Part shown: positions 8,408-17,791 of the stretch, in pieces | Layout of the letters: every line of letters starts with the position of its first letter | How positions within the stretch are numbered: the stretch's first letter is position 1 | Assembly: GCF_012912005.1 (NCBI RefSeq) | Contig: NZ_JABBEA010000009.1 | Coordinates: 176,665 to 240,664 of the forward strand | Source: Paenibacillus sp. SZ31 | Lineage (GTDB): Bacteria > Bacillota > Bacilli > Paenibacillales > Paenibacillaceae | Reading direction: 5' to 3' | Length of the DNA: 64,000 nucleotides | Made by a program: the position numbers and the translations under genes | The notes under the pieces: model-generated | Databases searched by the model: none | Seen by the model: the letters and a program-made list of their open reading frames with translations, nothing else | Told to the model about the DNA's origin: nothing

Positions 8408-9889
8408 TTAGTACTTATCAGCTGGTGAATCGGTAGGTGTAAAATCACATTCCTGTAGAGGCACCACTTTGGTCTTCTTGATCCATTTGTAACCGAGCCA
8501 CAATACCAGGAACAGCGGTACGCTCAAGTAAGCGACGATGGCTCCACTCCAGTCGATCTGGTCACCCGTGAATGCCTGGTAGTTCTGTCCGATGATCACG
8601 ACGATACACAGGACAAAAGCGAAGATCGGCCCAAACGGGAACCAACGTGCCCGGTAAGGCAGATCACTCAGGTCTCTGCCTTGTGCAACGTATGCACGGC
8701 GGAAGCGATAATGACTTATGGCGATTCCAAGCCAAGTGATAAATCCGCACATCCCGGATGCATTCAGCAACCAGGTATATACAATGCCATCGCCGAACAG
8801 GGAAGCCAAGAATGCCAACATACCAACGGCTGTCGTGAGCAACAGGGCATTCATGGGAATACCCTTTTTGTTCAACTTGCCGAGGAAGCGAGGGGCTTTA
8901 CCATCTCGGGCAAGGGCGTAGAGAACCCGGCTAGAGGCATACATACCTGAGTTACCAGCAGAGAGTACGGAAGTTAGGATGACGGCATTCATGACGGAAG
9001 CCGCAATGGCGAGTCCAGCTTTCTCAAACACTAACGTGAACGGGCTAACCCCGATATTTTCCAAATCACCTTTGAGCAGGTTCGGATGAGTATACGGGAT
9101 GATCAGACTGATCACGGTAATCGCCAAAATGTAAAAAATCAGAATGCGCCAGAATACCTGACGAATCGCACGGGGAACATTCTCGCGCGGGTTTTCACTT
9201 TCACCCGCGGCTACACCGATAAGCTCTGTACCTTGGAATGAGAATCCAGCAGCCATGAATACACCAAGCACGGCGAAGAATCCGCCATGAATAGGCGCAT
9301 CACCGATGGTGAAGTTACTGAAACCAACCGCTTCTCCGCCTATAATACCGAAGATCATGAGCACGCCAACGGCCAGGAAGATGATAACGGTAGCTACTTT
9401 GATAATGGCGAACCAGTATTCGGACTCCCCGTAGCCTTTGACCGACAGGATGTTCAAGGCAAAGATCAGCACGAGGAATAACAAGCTCCATAACATGGAT
9501 GAACTGTCGGGGAACCAGTATTTAATGAGTACTGTAGCGGCAGCAAGTTCTGCTGCAATGGTTACCGCCCAGTTGTACCAGAAGTTCCAGCCCATGGCGA
9601 ATCCGAGGGCGGGATCGACAAAACGTGCGGCATACGTATTAAATGAACCGGAGTCCGGCATAAAGGTAGCAAGCTCACCAAGGCTGGTCATTAGGAAATA
9701 GACCATGATACCCACAGCCGCATAGGCAATTAAAGCTCCACCAGGGCCTGCGGTTGAGATGGCGGTACCACTTGCGAGGAACAGCCCCGTACCAATGGAG
9801 CCACCGAGGGCGATCATCGTCATATGGCGTGCGCGTAATCCTTTTTTCAGGGAAGGTCCAGTTGTTGTTGGGTTACTACGGTCTTGCAT
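8408..9889 (-). CDS. lysP: Lysine-specific permease (AAT family, APC superfamily)
   Basis: A 493-residue permease with about 12 membrane segments. Its N-terminus (RARHMTMIALGGSIGTGLF) and many internal blocks (TSLGELATFMP, WNFWYNWAVTIAAEL, FSFQGTELIGVAAGESE, SAGNSGMYASSRVLYALA) match the E. coli LysP pattern as I remember it almost block for block. This family imports amino acids with protons; LysP is specific for lysine. The lysine call is strongly supported by the L-box riboswitch and terminator in its leader, which would shut the gene off when lysine is plentiful. It is transcribed alone, divergent from nothing, and followed by the repeat-like element. Confidence 0.92.
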   Translation of the reverse strand: MQDRSNPTTTGPSLKKGLRARHMTMIALGGSIGTGLFLASGTAISTAGPGGALIAYAAVGIMVYFLMTSLGELATFMPDSGSFNTYAARFVDPALGFAMGWNFWYNWAVTIAAELAAATVLIKYWFPDSSSMLWSLLFLVLIFALNILSVKGYGESEYWFAIIKVATVIIFLAVGVLMIFGIIGGEAVGFSNFTIGDAPIHGGFFAVLGVFMAAGFSFQGTELIGVAAGESENPRENVPRAIRQVFWRILIFYILAITVISLIIPYTHPNLLKGDLENIGVSPFTLVFEKAGLAIAASVMNAVILTSVLSAGNSGMYASSRVLYALARDGKAPRFLGKLNKKGIPMNALLLTTAVGMLAFLASLFGDGIVYTWLLNASGMCGFITWLGIAISHYRFRRAYVAQGRDLSDLPYRARWFPFGPIFAFVLCIVVIIGQNYQAFTGDQIDWSGAIVAYLSVPLFLVLWLGYKWIKKTKVVPLQECDFTPTDSPADKY

Positions 9890-9942
9890 GGAAACACTCC
9901 TTCATTCGATATACTGATGTTTGCAATACTTGACTTCATAAA

Positions 9943-9976
9943 CAAAAAAGACCACAGGCATCAGCCTGCGGTCTCT
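9943..9976 (-). terminator. Riboswitch-controlled leader terminator of lysP
   Basis: On the minus strand GACCGCAGGC pairs with GCCTGTGGTC around a 4-base loop and runs into TTTTTT. It lies between the lysine aptamer and the lysP start, the expected place for the expression platform. Confidence 0.85.
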
Positions 9977-10047
9977 ATATTCAATGTCCGCACCATGTCC
10001 CAGATGATTAAGATAGCTCAACACAGAAGAATTCATACCTCCATAAG

Positions 10048-10225
10048 AGGAAAAGTACTTCCGTGACAGTTCTGCGCCTTTCGACAGCAGCCCCAGCCCA
10101 GCGGACCGTATAAGGAACGTCCAGTGAGCTTCGGCGGGTACACCTTTCGGCTGATCTCATAAGCGGCTCCTTAGCGCCTCCATCAGCGTACTGATCGCAC
10201 CCGCGACCTCTACCTCACCATCAAT
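10048..10225 (-). promoter_or_regulatory. Lysine riboswitch (L box) upstream of lysP
   Basis: Read on the minus strand, the segment holds the conserved L-box blocks in order: GAGGTAGAGG, GCGATCAGTA, GCCGAAAGGTG, CGCCGAAG, CTGGGCTGG and AACTGTCACGG. The P1-side strand starts near 10220 and the aptamer closes near 10050. A further hairpin (CCTCA/TGAGG) just upstream of the aptamer could be an alternative pairing partner for P1. Together with the terminator at 9943-9976 this predicts lysine-dependent premature termination. Confidence 0.9.
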
Positions 10226-10367
10226 GGATGAGGTGTATCTATTGTCTATGAAATTATAATCAACACAACTTAACACGATGTGTCCTGTTTAGTAAACAGA
10301 CAATCAGTATAACGCGCATGGTTTTCCAGTGCAATAACAATAGTTGGATGTGAGGTCTGAGGGACGA

Positions 10368-11510
10368 CTACTCCTCTTTTTTGTTACGGTCAGCCATCTG
10401 CTGCCATACCGTTCCAGCAGCTTGTTCGCCCGATTCGATCCGCTCCAGAGCCATCTTGGCCTGTAGGCTGACTTCAAATTCGGGATCATCGGCTGCAACT
10501 CGCAAGGCTTGTTCTGCTTCTTCTGTTCCGACCTCATATAGAAAACGAGCTGCACGCCAGCGTACAAGTTTACTTTTATCGGATAACGTTGCTGTCATGG
10601 CTGGAGTGGCGGCAGGATCACCGATATCCGACAAGGTATCCCCCGCAGTACGGCGTACCGCAGGAGAACTGTCTTGGAGTGCTTCATACAGCAATTCCAT
10701 CGCTTCCGGTGTACGAATGTCACCCAGGTATACCACGGCCAAGCGGCGGATCTGCATTTTGTTGTCATGCAGAGCATGTGCTACGAGGGGCAGTCTTTCG
10801 GTGGTAGGCTCCATGCCGTCAAAAGCCGCATAGCGAACATTCCAGTCCTCGTTTCGCAGAGCCTCTTCAAGTTCGGCTCCATCCAATTCACGACGGCGCT
10901 CGACGAACTCTTCTGATTTGGTACCATGTTCAATGGCCTGTTGGATGACCTGCTCCAGTCGTTCTGGCGGATAAGCAGCTTCTAATTCCTGCTCGACTTC
11001 ACGAGCAATATCAGGCAATTCACCATATCGAACACCGTAATCGCTCAGTTTGCGTTCTTTGATCATCGTCGCACTGGCGACTTCCGTCACGGCTTTGACA
11101 AAGCGGTCCGACAACGAGATTCGTTCTTCCTTGACCCCGGCCTTGACCCGGATCTGCATCGGTACGCCTCGGAAGAATTGCACGAATACCTGTGCTTCTC
11201 CGAAGTGCTCGCCTGAACCATCTTCGGATTCAATCCAGTCCAGATCAATGCCTTGCTGTCCAAGGCGATTTTGGACTTCCCCCAAAATGACGGACCAGTC
11301 TGCATTGCCTTTACGGTCAAGTGCTACAAAGTCTGTTGTGTGGAATACACTCTTTACGCCGGGAATATGAAGCATCTGGCGAATGAACGCCGGAGCGGAT
11401 CGTTCGTTGTCCAGTGTATATGTTTTGCGAATTCCGTCCTCCAGACGTTCATCGAGATGCAGCATCATCGTATTTGGACTCGGTGTTGGTTCAATGGAAA
11501 CAATATTCAT
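10368..11510 (-). CDS. cvfC: CvfC/YpgR-like protein: Nfu-type N-terminal domain plus HEAT repeats
   Basis: A 380-residue cytoplasmic protein. Residues 1-90 resemble the Nfu/NifU N-terminal scaffold domain (opening MNIVSIEPTPSPNTMML, with VKSVFHTTDFVALDRKG). The C-terminal half has HEAT/PBS-lyase-like helical repeats (IRRLAVVYLGDIRTPEAMELL, VRRTAGDTLSDIGDP, VRWRAARFLYEVGT). This order is that of the conserved virulence factor C family of Staphylococcus and YpgR of B. subtilis, whose molecular role is not well defined. No Cys pair typical of the Nfu C-terminal cluster site is present, so iron-sulfur transfer should not be assumed. The start is preceded by an AGGAGG site. Confidence 0.75.
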   Translation of the reverse strand: MNIVSIEPTPSPNTMMLHLDERLEDGIRKTYTLDNERSAPAFIRQMLHIPGVKSVFHTTDFVALDRKGNADWSVILGEVQNRLGQQGIDLDWIESEDGSGEHFGEAQVFVQFFRGVPMQIRVKAGVKEERISLSDRFVKAVTEVASATMIKERKLSDYGVRYGELPDIAREVEQELEAAYPPERLEQVIQQAIEHGTKSEEFVERRRELDGAELEEALRNEDWNVRYAAFDGMEPTTERLPLVAHALHDNKMQIRRLAVVYLGDIRTPEAMELLYEALQDSSPAVRRTAGDTLSDIGDPAATPAMTATLSDKSKLVRWRAARFLYEVGTEEAEQALRVAADDPEFEVSLQAKMALERIESGEQAAGTVWQQMADRNKKEE

Positions 11511-11752
11511 CAGTGTAACCTCCTATAATACCAGATTCATCCTTAACTTCCCGTAAGTTAAATCACACGGGTATTTCTCTATTTTACATCAATGTGTGGA
11601 ATCTGCGAAATCATCGAGACACAAAGTGCACGAGAATAACACTTTATGTGAAGAAGTACGAAATTTGTTAACACTTCTTTCATGTTCACGCACAAACATT
11701 TTTAAACGAAAATTGGCACAATAATAAGAAGAAACAACTGGAGGTTATACCT

Positions 11753-12169
11753 ATGGAACCCATTACCGTGCTTTCGGATGGAAAACGTCGTATTGCATAT
11801 GAAAATATTATTCAATTGTTTAGGGAATGGATGGCTGATGCACCATCCGGTTCAATAATAGAAACACACCGGGGAAGTTGGGAAAACTCCCGTTATTGTA
11901 TTGTTGATTATCAGATTGCGGAAGAAGCAGTGTCAGCGGCAAATGCTATTCGGGCTTTTATGCCGCAGATTCCGTTGTTGGTCATTACGGATTTTAAATC
12001 GCTGATTCGGAAGCGACACCTGCAACTGATTACAGGTACAGGTGAGATGAAGATGATTCTTTGGAACGAGCAAGAACCAGATCAGCTGATCAAAGACATG
12101 GAGCAGTGGTTGCATCCCTCTGTATATGAATCACAAATAGCCATACCTCCCATCTTATCCATGAGATAA
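11753..12169 (+). CDS. Unknown 138-residue cytoplasmic protein, possibly a degenerate receiver-like domain
   Basis: The start has a good ribosome site (CTGGAGG, 8 bases upstream). No family is recognised. The segment CIVDYQIAEEAVSAANAIR followed by PLLVITDF looks like the beta3-alpha3-beta4 part of a receiver domain, with an Asp in the right strand, but the N-terminal acidic pair and the conserved Lys are not clear. It converges with a response regulator gene, which fits a signalling connection but proves nothing. The 240 bases upstream hold no recognised element. Confidence 0.6.
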   Translation: MEPITVLSDGKRRIAYENIIQLFREWMADAPSGSIIETHRGSWENSRYCIVDYQIAEEAVSAANAIRAFMPQIPLLVITDFKSLIRKRHLQLITGTGEMKMILWNEQEPDQLIKDMEQWLHPSVYESQIAIPPILSMR

Positions 12170-12183
12170 GAGAGGGATATGGC
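12141..12183 (+). terminator. Possible terminator overlapping the 3' end of the preceding gene
   Basis: An imperfect long stem (CCATAcCTC-TCTTATC with GAGATAAGA-GAGggATATGG) spans the stop codon and is followed within ten bases by a short T run. Confidence 0.4.
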
Positions 12184-12215
12184 CAAAGGTTTTTAACTTT
12201 AATGTTACGATCGAA

Positions 12216-12914
12216 TTAGATCACATATTTGTAGCCTGTTCCCCACACCGTTTTGATATAACGGGGGTTCTTGGGATCAGGCTCAATTTTTTTACGCAGG
12301 CTTGAGATATGAACATCAATGGTACGATCCAGATAGGCACGTTCGGAGCCTTTGATCCGATCCATCAGCTCATTGCGGGTGAACACTTTACCCGGATTCC
12401 GGTACAATTCCTTCATTATTTCAAACTCAATATGAGTGACCTCGATCTCAACGCCATCCACAAACAGGGTTCTTCTGTACTCATTTACATTCACATGTCC
12501 AGTAACCTCGGCCTGCTTGTCTTCTTTAGCTGGTTTATCCTGATAGGAAATGATGGATCTGCGTAGCAGCGCTTTAATTCTGGCGTCCAGCTCTTTGAGG
12601 CTGAATGGCTTACACAGAAAGTCATCCGCACCATTATGTAAAGCACGAAGTCGATCATTCAGCATCGTGCTTGCTGAGATCATTAGAATCGGCACAGTGG
12701 AGTGCTGGCGAAAGGCTTCTACAAGAGCATTCCCATCCGTTTCAGGAAGCATCAGGTCTGTTACAACAATGTCTGGCTGGAATTGTGGGAACAGTTGAAG
12801 TGCCTCGCGGGCATGATGAACCCGTTCCGTGATGTATCCTTCCTCCTCAAGAAAGAAAGCAATCATGTCAGCCAGATTTTTCTCATCTTCTATAAGAAGT
12901 ACTTTGATCGTCAT
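12216..12914 (-). CDS. OmpR/PhoB-family response regulator
   Basis: A 232-residue two-domain regulator. The receiver (residues 3-118) has the acidic pair in LLIEDEKN, the phospho-acceptor Asp in VVTDLMLPETDG, and the Lys in FLCKPFSLKEL. A winged-helix DNA-binding domain follows (residues about 135-232), ending in the typical DRTIDVHISSLRKKI and VWGTGYKYV blocks. It acts as a transcription factor controlled by phosphorylation. The likely partner is the divergent histidine kinase starting at 13259, 344 bases away; the divergent arrangement is unusual for a cognate pair but the genes are adjacent. The target genes are not evident. Confidence 0.88.
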   Translation of the reverse strand: MTIKVLLIEDEKNLADMIAFFLEEEGYITERVHHAREALQLFPQFQPDIVVTDLMLPETDGNALVEAFRQHSTVPILMISASTMLNDRLRALHNGADDFLCKPFSLKELDARIKALLRRSIISYQDKPAKEDKQAEVTGHVNVNEYRRTLFVDGVEIEVTHIEFEIMKELYRNPGKVFTRNELMDRIKGSERAYLDRTIDVHISSLRKKIEPDPKNPRYIKTVWGTGYKYVI

Positions 12915-13115
12915 AGAGTCACACTCCTGGTGAAAATAATGTGTTAAGAAAATACTAAAAAAAAGCTGTGATTTGCTAAGAAATACTGCAAAAAATTTAA
13001 TGTTTCTATTCCAGAATATAGGATGTATATGTAGATGGAAAGCATGCTTTTTAGATGAACTTCAATATTTTAGCATGAATGCAGTTTGTTTGCCGAGCGA
13101 TCAGAATTTCCCAAA

Positions 13116-13144
13116 TCTACATCAAGTGCTAATTACAGTATAAT
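13116..13144 (+). promoter_or_regulatory. Candidate SigA promoter of the histidine kinase
   Basis: TCTACA and a perfect TATAAT are separated by 17 bases in the 344-base divergent region 12915-13258. That region is otherwise A/T-rich and shows no clear operator repeat. Confidence 0.5.
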
Positions 13145-13258
13145 AGATCAGAACGATTTGAGGGGAAAAAAAGTAGATTGTATCCGCTGAAGTTTATGGG
13201 GGGAACCAACGTTGTTGTTAAATATAGAACAAAAAAATAACCTCGAGGGCAGTTGCTT

Positions 13259-16105
13259 ATGGATCGTATAAAGGCAAGCCAACTGCTGGAGTGGGTCGTG
13301 CTGAAGCTGAGGATACCCTGGATTGGAACCAGTATTCTGATCATTCTTGGCTCACTAAGTACTATTTTTCCACTTACTTTATTCTATGGTGTACAGTTTA
13401 TGGTTGGCAGCGCAGCAGCACTCATCGCTCTTCGTTTACATGGGGCTATCTATGGATTTGTCACCCTTACAGTCATCCATCTGCTGAATACCACCGTTGT
13501 TGGCTTCGAGCCGCGGAACTTAACGGTAATGATTGCGCATTTCATTGAACTGATCTGGATGCTCGGTTGGCAGTTGCGTTGGAAGAATGGCAGCTTAATC
13601 AAGGCTAATGCTGTCTTCTGGGTAGTGATGCTACTTCCAGTCATCTATTGCGGACATTATCTACTGGGACTGAATATTGAAGATTTGAAGTATGAGTATA
13701 TGTATATTGCCGTGATTGGCATGGTGAATGCGCTGATCGCGGGTATTGTGGTGGATTTCTGGATTACTACGGGTGAGCACAAATCAAAGCGCACAGGAAC
13801 CATTCCACTCACAAGAATTGCATTTAAATACGTAGTCGCCTTCGTAGTGTTTGTTTCTCTCCTATTGTTATCCGCAGATAGTCGCAGACAATTGAGTCAA
13901 ATGAATGATGCCATTATACGTGATATGAAACATGCAGCAAATGCTGTTGTCCAGGATCTGGACGAACAGTATGTTACCTCGGAGAATATGGATCAGAACA
14001 TGGCGCGGTATCATCATCTTTTGGGTGTGAATGTGATTTTGCTGAATCGGAATGATACAGTCGTCGCTTCTGGTTTGAATACACTGCAGGCTGGCGAGTA
14101 TCTGGACATGGATAAATACAGTCTCCTTAAGTCGAAAGATAACCTTATTCTGTTAAGCTCCGAGAATATCCATTACAGCGATGTATTGAATCACTGGAAA
14201 CAGGCATCTTTCATCTATGAAGCGGAGATGACAGTTGTAACACCTTATAGGGTATTCATTGAGACCGGCTCAGCCAAGTATTATCCCCGAATAGAATCGA
14301 TCTACCTGTCAACGTTGCAATCCCTGTTCATCATCATCGTTGCTTCCATGATTGTGGCGGCTCCTCTGAGCAGTAAGGTCGTTAGTCCACTCTTAAGACT
14401 AACCAGGATGACAGGTTCTCTTCCGAGGTTGTTGTTTCGAAATGGGAAGATGGAATGGCCAACGAGCCATGTAACCGAAGTGCAGATTCTTATTGGTAAT
14501 TTGCGTAAAATGGCTGATGTACTGCTAGAACAATTCGAACAGATTCGTCACGATAAGTTAACGCTGGAGGACAGGGTCATAGAGCGGACCAAGGAACTCA
14601 AGAATAGTGAAGAAGTCAAACGTGCGATTATTGAATCATCGATTGATGCGATTATCGCTGTGGACTCCAATGGAATCATCGTTGAGTTTAATCCGGAGGC
14701 CGAAAGAATGTTTGGATTGCTTCGGGAAGAAGTGATCCTAATGAAGGAAGCACCGTCTCTTTTTCAAGGGGCAAGCTGCATGGAGATTAAGACATTGTTG
14801 GAGCGATTCGAATATGTTGAAGGCAAGAGATACACGATCGTAGATGAAATTTCAGGTATTCGCCGGGATGGTTCCGTCTTTCCGATTGAGTACAAAATTG
14901 TTGAAATTCAGCTCGGCAAGAATGAGACGTTATATAACCTGTTTATTAAGGATATTACGGAGCGAACAAGAGCAGAAGAAGACCGTGTACGTCATGCCCT
15001 TGCACTGGAAAAGCTGAATTCGGAGCTATTACATGAAAAAATTGCCATCCAGGAACAGCGGGATATCAGCGAGCAATTTATAGAATCCGTTCGGGAAGGG
15101 CTCGTCATGTCAGATCGATCAGGCACGATAACCATCGTCAACCGAAGGATAGAAGAGATGTTTGGTCTGGGTAATTTCCTGGGTAGATCCATTGAAGATT
15201 TGGCTCAGGCGATTGATACGATGGTATTGACCGATAACTTCAATCTGTTGGAACAGACGAAAGCGTTCCTGGATGGAGAAACGGCATTTATCGAGACTGA
15301 ATTTATTTTTAACAATGTGGAGAAAAGTGTATTTTCCTTGTACATGAAGCAGATGGATGTCCCGGGTAAAAATCATGGATTCTTGCTGGTCTTCCGTGAC
15401 CGGACAGGAGAAGAGCGGCTGGATCGGATGAAAAATGAGCTGATTAGCGTGGTATCTCATGAACTTCGAACACCTGTAGCCACCATTATGGGATATGTGG
15501 AACTCATGATGATGTATGACCTTCCGGCAGCTCAAAGGCAGGAATTCATGCAGACCATCTCCTCAGAGGGCATGCGGCTGAGCAGTTTGCTGGATGATGT
15601 GCTTGATATTCAGCGCCTCGACAATGAAGGTATGGCCTACCATATGACCTATGTACCGCTAGTTGAACTGGTAGAAGGCGTAGTTGATCAATGGAATATG
15701 AAGTCCGTTCAGCGAATCCATGTGCATACGTTTAATGGGGACTTTTTTGCTTATGCTGACCAGAACAGGATGGTTCAAGTTCTTCATAATCTGGTGGGTA
15801 ATGCGGTCAAATACTCACCGGGAGCCGATCGGATTGATGTTACGTTATGGGAAGAAGAGGAATGGTTATGTATCGACGTGCGTGATTACGGTATAGGTAT
15901 TGACGAGAAAGAGAAGGACATGTTGTTCAACAAATTCTATCGTGTGGATAATTCGGATCATCGACAGATTGGTGGAACAGGAATCGGGTTGTACATTTCC
16001 CGCAAAATTGTAGAGGATCACAACGGTACACTGTCCTTCATATCTGCACCCGACAAAGGAAGCACGTTCAAGGTTCGACTGCCGAAACAGGATGTGCTGC
16101 TCTAA
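13259..16105 (+). CDS. Membrane histidine kinase with tandem PAS domains
   Basis: A 948-residue sensor kinase. An N-terminal block of about six hydrophobic segments (residues 15-180) resembles a 5TM/MASE-like sensor. Then come another membrane segment, an extracytoplasmic loop (about 205-350), a second anchor with a HAMP-like linker, a coiled coil, PAS domains near 460-570 and 610-720, a HisKA domain with phospho-acceptor H734 (VVSHELRTPVA) and a HATPase domain with N, G1 (DYGIGID) and G2 (GGTGIGLYISR) boxes. The ATG at 13259 is preferred over the in-frame TTG six bases earlier because GAGGG lies 9 bases before it. The adjacent divergent OmpR-type regulator is the likely partner. The signal is unknown. 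Confidence 0.85.
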   Translation: MDRIKASQLLEWVVLKLRIPWIGTSILIILGSLSTIFPLTLFYGVQFMVGSAAALIALRLHGAIYGFVTLTVIHLLNTTVVGFEPRNLTVMIAHFIELIWMLGWQLRWKNGSLIKANAVFWVVMLLPVIYCGHYLLGLNIEDLKYEYMYIAVIGMVNALIAGIVVDFWITTGEHKSKRTGTIPLTRIAFKYVVAFVVFVSLLLLSADSRRQLSQMNDAIIRDMKHAANAVVQDLDEQYVTSENMDQNMARYHHLLGVNVILLNRNDTVVASGLNTLQAGEYLDMDKYSLLKSKDNLILLSSENIHYSDVLNHWKQASFIYEAEMTVVTPYRVFIETGSAKYYPRIESIYLSTLQSLFIIIVASMIVAAPLSSKVVSPLLRLTRMTGSLPRLLFRNGKMEWPTSHVTEVQILIGNLRKMADVLLEQFEQIRHDKLTLEDRVIERTKELKNSEEVKRAIIESSIDAIIAVDSNGIIVEFNPEAERMFGLLREEVILMKEAPSLFQGASCMEIKTLLERFEYVEGKRYTIVDEISGIRRDGSVFPIEYKIVEIQLGKNETLYNLFIKDITERTRAEEDRVRHALALEKLNSELLHEKIAIQEQRDISEQFIESVREGLVMSDRSGTITIVNRRIEEMFGLGNFLGRSIEDLAQAIDTMVLTDNFNLLEQTKAFLDGETAFIETEFIFNNVEKSVFSLYMKQMDVPGKNHGFLLVFRDRTGEERLDRMKNELISVVSHELRTPVATIMGYVELMMMYDLPAAQRQEFMQTISSEGMRLSSLLDDVLDIQRLDNEGMAYHMTYVPLVELVEGVVDQWNMKSVQRIHVHTFNGDFFAYADQNRMVQVLHNLVGNAVKYSPGADRIDVTLWEEEEWLCIDVRDYGIGIDEKEKDMLFNKFYRVDNSDHRQIGGTGIGLYISRKIVEDHNGTLSFISAPDKGSTFKVRLPKQDVLL

Positions 16106-16125
16106 ACATAATGATTAGGAATGAA

Positions 16126-16178
16126 GAAGCCTTTACCTTTTGGCGCGCAAGCGTGATGAGAGGTAAAGGCTTTTTTTT
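16126..16178 (+). terminator. Rho-independent terminator after the histidine kinase
   Basis: AAGCCTTTACCT and AGGTAAAGGC pair, followed by eight T residues. Confidence 0.85.
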
Positions 16179-16273
16179 GTTTTTTCAATGTCCCGGATAA
16201 AAAAACCTATTCTTTTGCACACTGTATATAGAGCCATAATTTGCATCCCATGCCAAAGGAGGACGGCAGCTAT

Positions 16274-16378
16274 ATGTTCCGTAAACAAGAGAAAACACTC
16301 ATCATCGTGTGTCTGGTCGCAGCTGTGGTTGTACTGTATGCCGTGGTGAAAAGCATCATTCGAATCATGAGTTATTGA
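16274..16378 (+). CDS. 34-residue single-span membrane peptide upstream of cydA
   Basis: An ATG ten bases after a perfect AAAGGAGGA site opens a 34-codon frame: a short basic N-terminus (MFRKQEK), a hydrophobic stretch of about 19 residues rich in Val/Leu/Ile, and a basic tail (KSIIRIMSY). It ends 66 bases before cydA with no terminator between, so it probably heads the cytochrome bd operon. The strong ribosome site and membrane-span composition argue that it is real. It is not the CydS-like subunit, which lies at the other end of the operon. Its function is unknown; an accessory or assembly peptide of the oxidase is a guess. Confidence 0.6.
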   Translation: MFRKQEKTLIIVCLVAAVVVLYAVVKSIIRIMSY

Positions 16379-16444
16379 GATACACGTTCAAGCAGAGTGA
16401 TCTGCTGTCGTACATAAACGATTATGTGAAAGAGGAGTGTAACC

Positions 16445-17791
16445 ATGTCATCCCTGGATCCTGTTTTGCTCAGCCGGATACTGACCGGTCTTACCCTGTT
16501 TGTGCATATTATTTTTGCCTCCATCGGTGTAGGCGTTCCCCTCATGATTGCCTTGGCCGAATGGCGAGGGCTACGAACCAATGATATGCATTACACCTTG
16601 CTGGCACGCCGTTGGGCGCGAGGCTTTGTCATTACCGTTGCCGTGGGTGTCGTTACAGGCACCTCCATCGGTTTACAGCTCAGTCTGCTGTGGCCGATGT
16701 TTATGCGGGTAGCGGGTCAGGCGATAGCCCTGCCACTGTTTATGGAGACGTTTGCCTTTTTTATCGAGGCGATCTTTCTTGGGATTTACCTCTATACGTG
16801 GGATCGTTTCAAAAAGAAATATACGCATATGCTGCTGTTGATACCAGTCGCACTGGGATCATCGGCCTCTGCGATTTTCATTACGACGGTGAATTCCTTC
16901 ATGAACCAGCCTCAGGGATTCACCTTGATTAATGGCATCATGAAGGACATCCACCCGATTGCTGCGATGTTAAATCCGGCGACGCCAACCAAGGTATCTC
17001 ATGTACTCGCCTCATCCTACACCCTGAGTGCAGGTATCCTGGCGGGGATAGCCGCCTTCAGTTTGCTCCGGGGAAGGGACCATGTGTATTACAAAAAAGC
17101 ACTGAAACTCACGACGGTGTCTGCACTCGTATTTGCGATCAGTACCGTCATGATCGGAGACTCCTCTGGTAAATTTCTGGCGAAATATCAGCCGGAGAAG
17201 CTGGCTGCCGCAGAATGGCATTTTAAGACAATGAAGAAGGCACCGCTCGTCTATGGCGGTATTCTGGATGAGAATAATGAAGTGAAATACGCCATTGAGA
17301 TTCCCTATGCCCTTAGCATTTTGGCGGGTAATCGTCCAGATACGGAAGTGAAAGGTCTCGAAGAGTATCCTGCGGATCTAAGACCACCGCTGTCCATACA
17401 TTATATGTTCGACCTGAAGGTCACAACCGGAGTGATCATCCTGATGATTCCTGTGTTATATGTACTGCGGCGCTGGTTGCCAGGACGTAAGCCATATCCC
17501 AAATGGCTACTGCTTGGTATTGTCTTGCTGGGGCCACTGGCCATGATTGCGATCGAACTTGGGTGGATGTTCGCTGAGGTCGGCAGGCAGCCCTGGATCT
17601 TACGCGGGTATATGAAGGTATCGGAAGCTGCAACGACGTCAACATCGGTAGGGTGGATGCTGGTATTGTTCATCTTGTTGTATCTAATCCTGTGTTTCTC
17701 GTGCATTCGGGTACTCAGCAAGTTGTTCCGTAACAAGGAAGCAGAGAAGGAACTGGAGTCTCTGGGGCTTGAAGGAGGGATCGTGCATTGA
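16445..17791 (+). CDS. cydA: Cytochrome bd-type quinol oxidase subunit I
   Basis: A 448-residue membrane subunit that carries the haems and oxidises quinol while reducing oxygen to water. The family's haem ligands are in place: H21 in the first helix (LFVHIIFASIG), H186 (KVSHVLASSY) and M321 (SIHYMFDLK). The periplasmic quinol loop is short, and the total length is typical of Firmicutes CydA rather than the longer E. coli form. The WTFAE-like region appears as ELGWMFAEVGRQPW. The start follows GAGGAG. The stop codon overlaps the TTG start of cydB, so the two are translationally coupled. Confidence 0.93.
   Translation: MSSLDPVLLSRILTGLTLFVHIIFASIGVGVPLMIALAEWRGLRTNDMHYTLLARRWARGFVITVAVGVVTGTSIGLQLSLLWPMFMRVAGQAIALPLFMETFAFFIEAIFLGIYLYTWDRFKKKYTHMLLLIPVALGSSASAIFITTVNSFMNQPQGFTLINGIMKDIHPIAAMLNPATPTKVSHVLASSYTLSAGILAGIAAFSLLRGRDHVYYKKALKLTTVSALVFAISTVMIGDSSGKFLAKYQPEKLAAAEWHFKTMKKAPLVYGGILDENNEVKYAIEIPYALSILAGNRPDTEVKGLEEYPADLRPPLSIHYMFDLKVTTGVIILMIPVLYVLRRWLPGRKPYPKWLLLGIVLLGPLAMIAIELGWMFAEVGRQPWILRGYMKVSEAATTSTSVGWMLVLFILLYLILCFSCIRVLSKLFRNKEAEKELESLGLEGGIVH

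Noticed and set aside
9943..10225. A T-box reading of the lysP leader
   Set aside because: The conserved T-box sequence is absent, while the L-box core blocks are all present in order.
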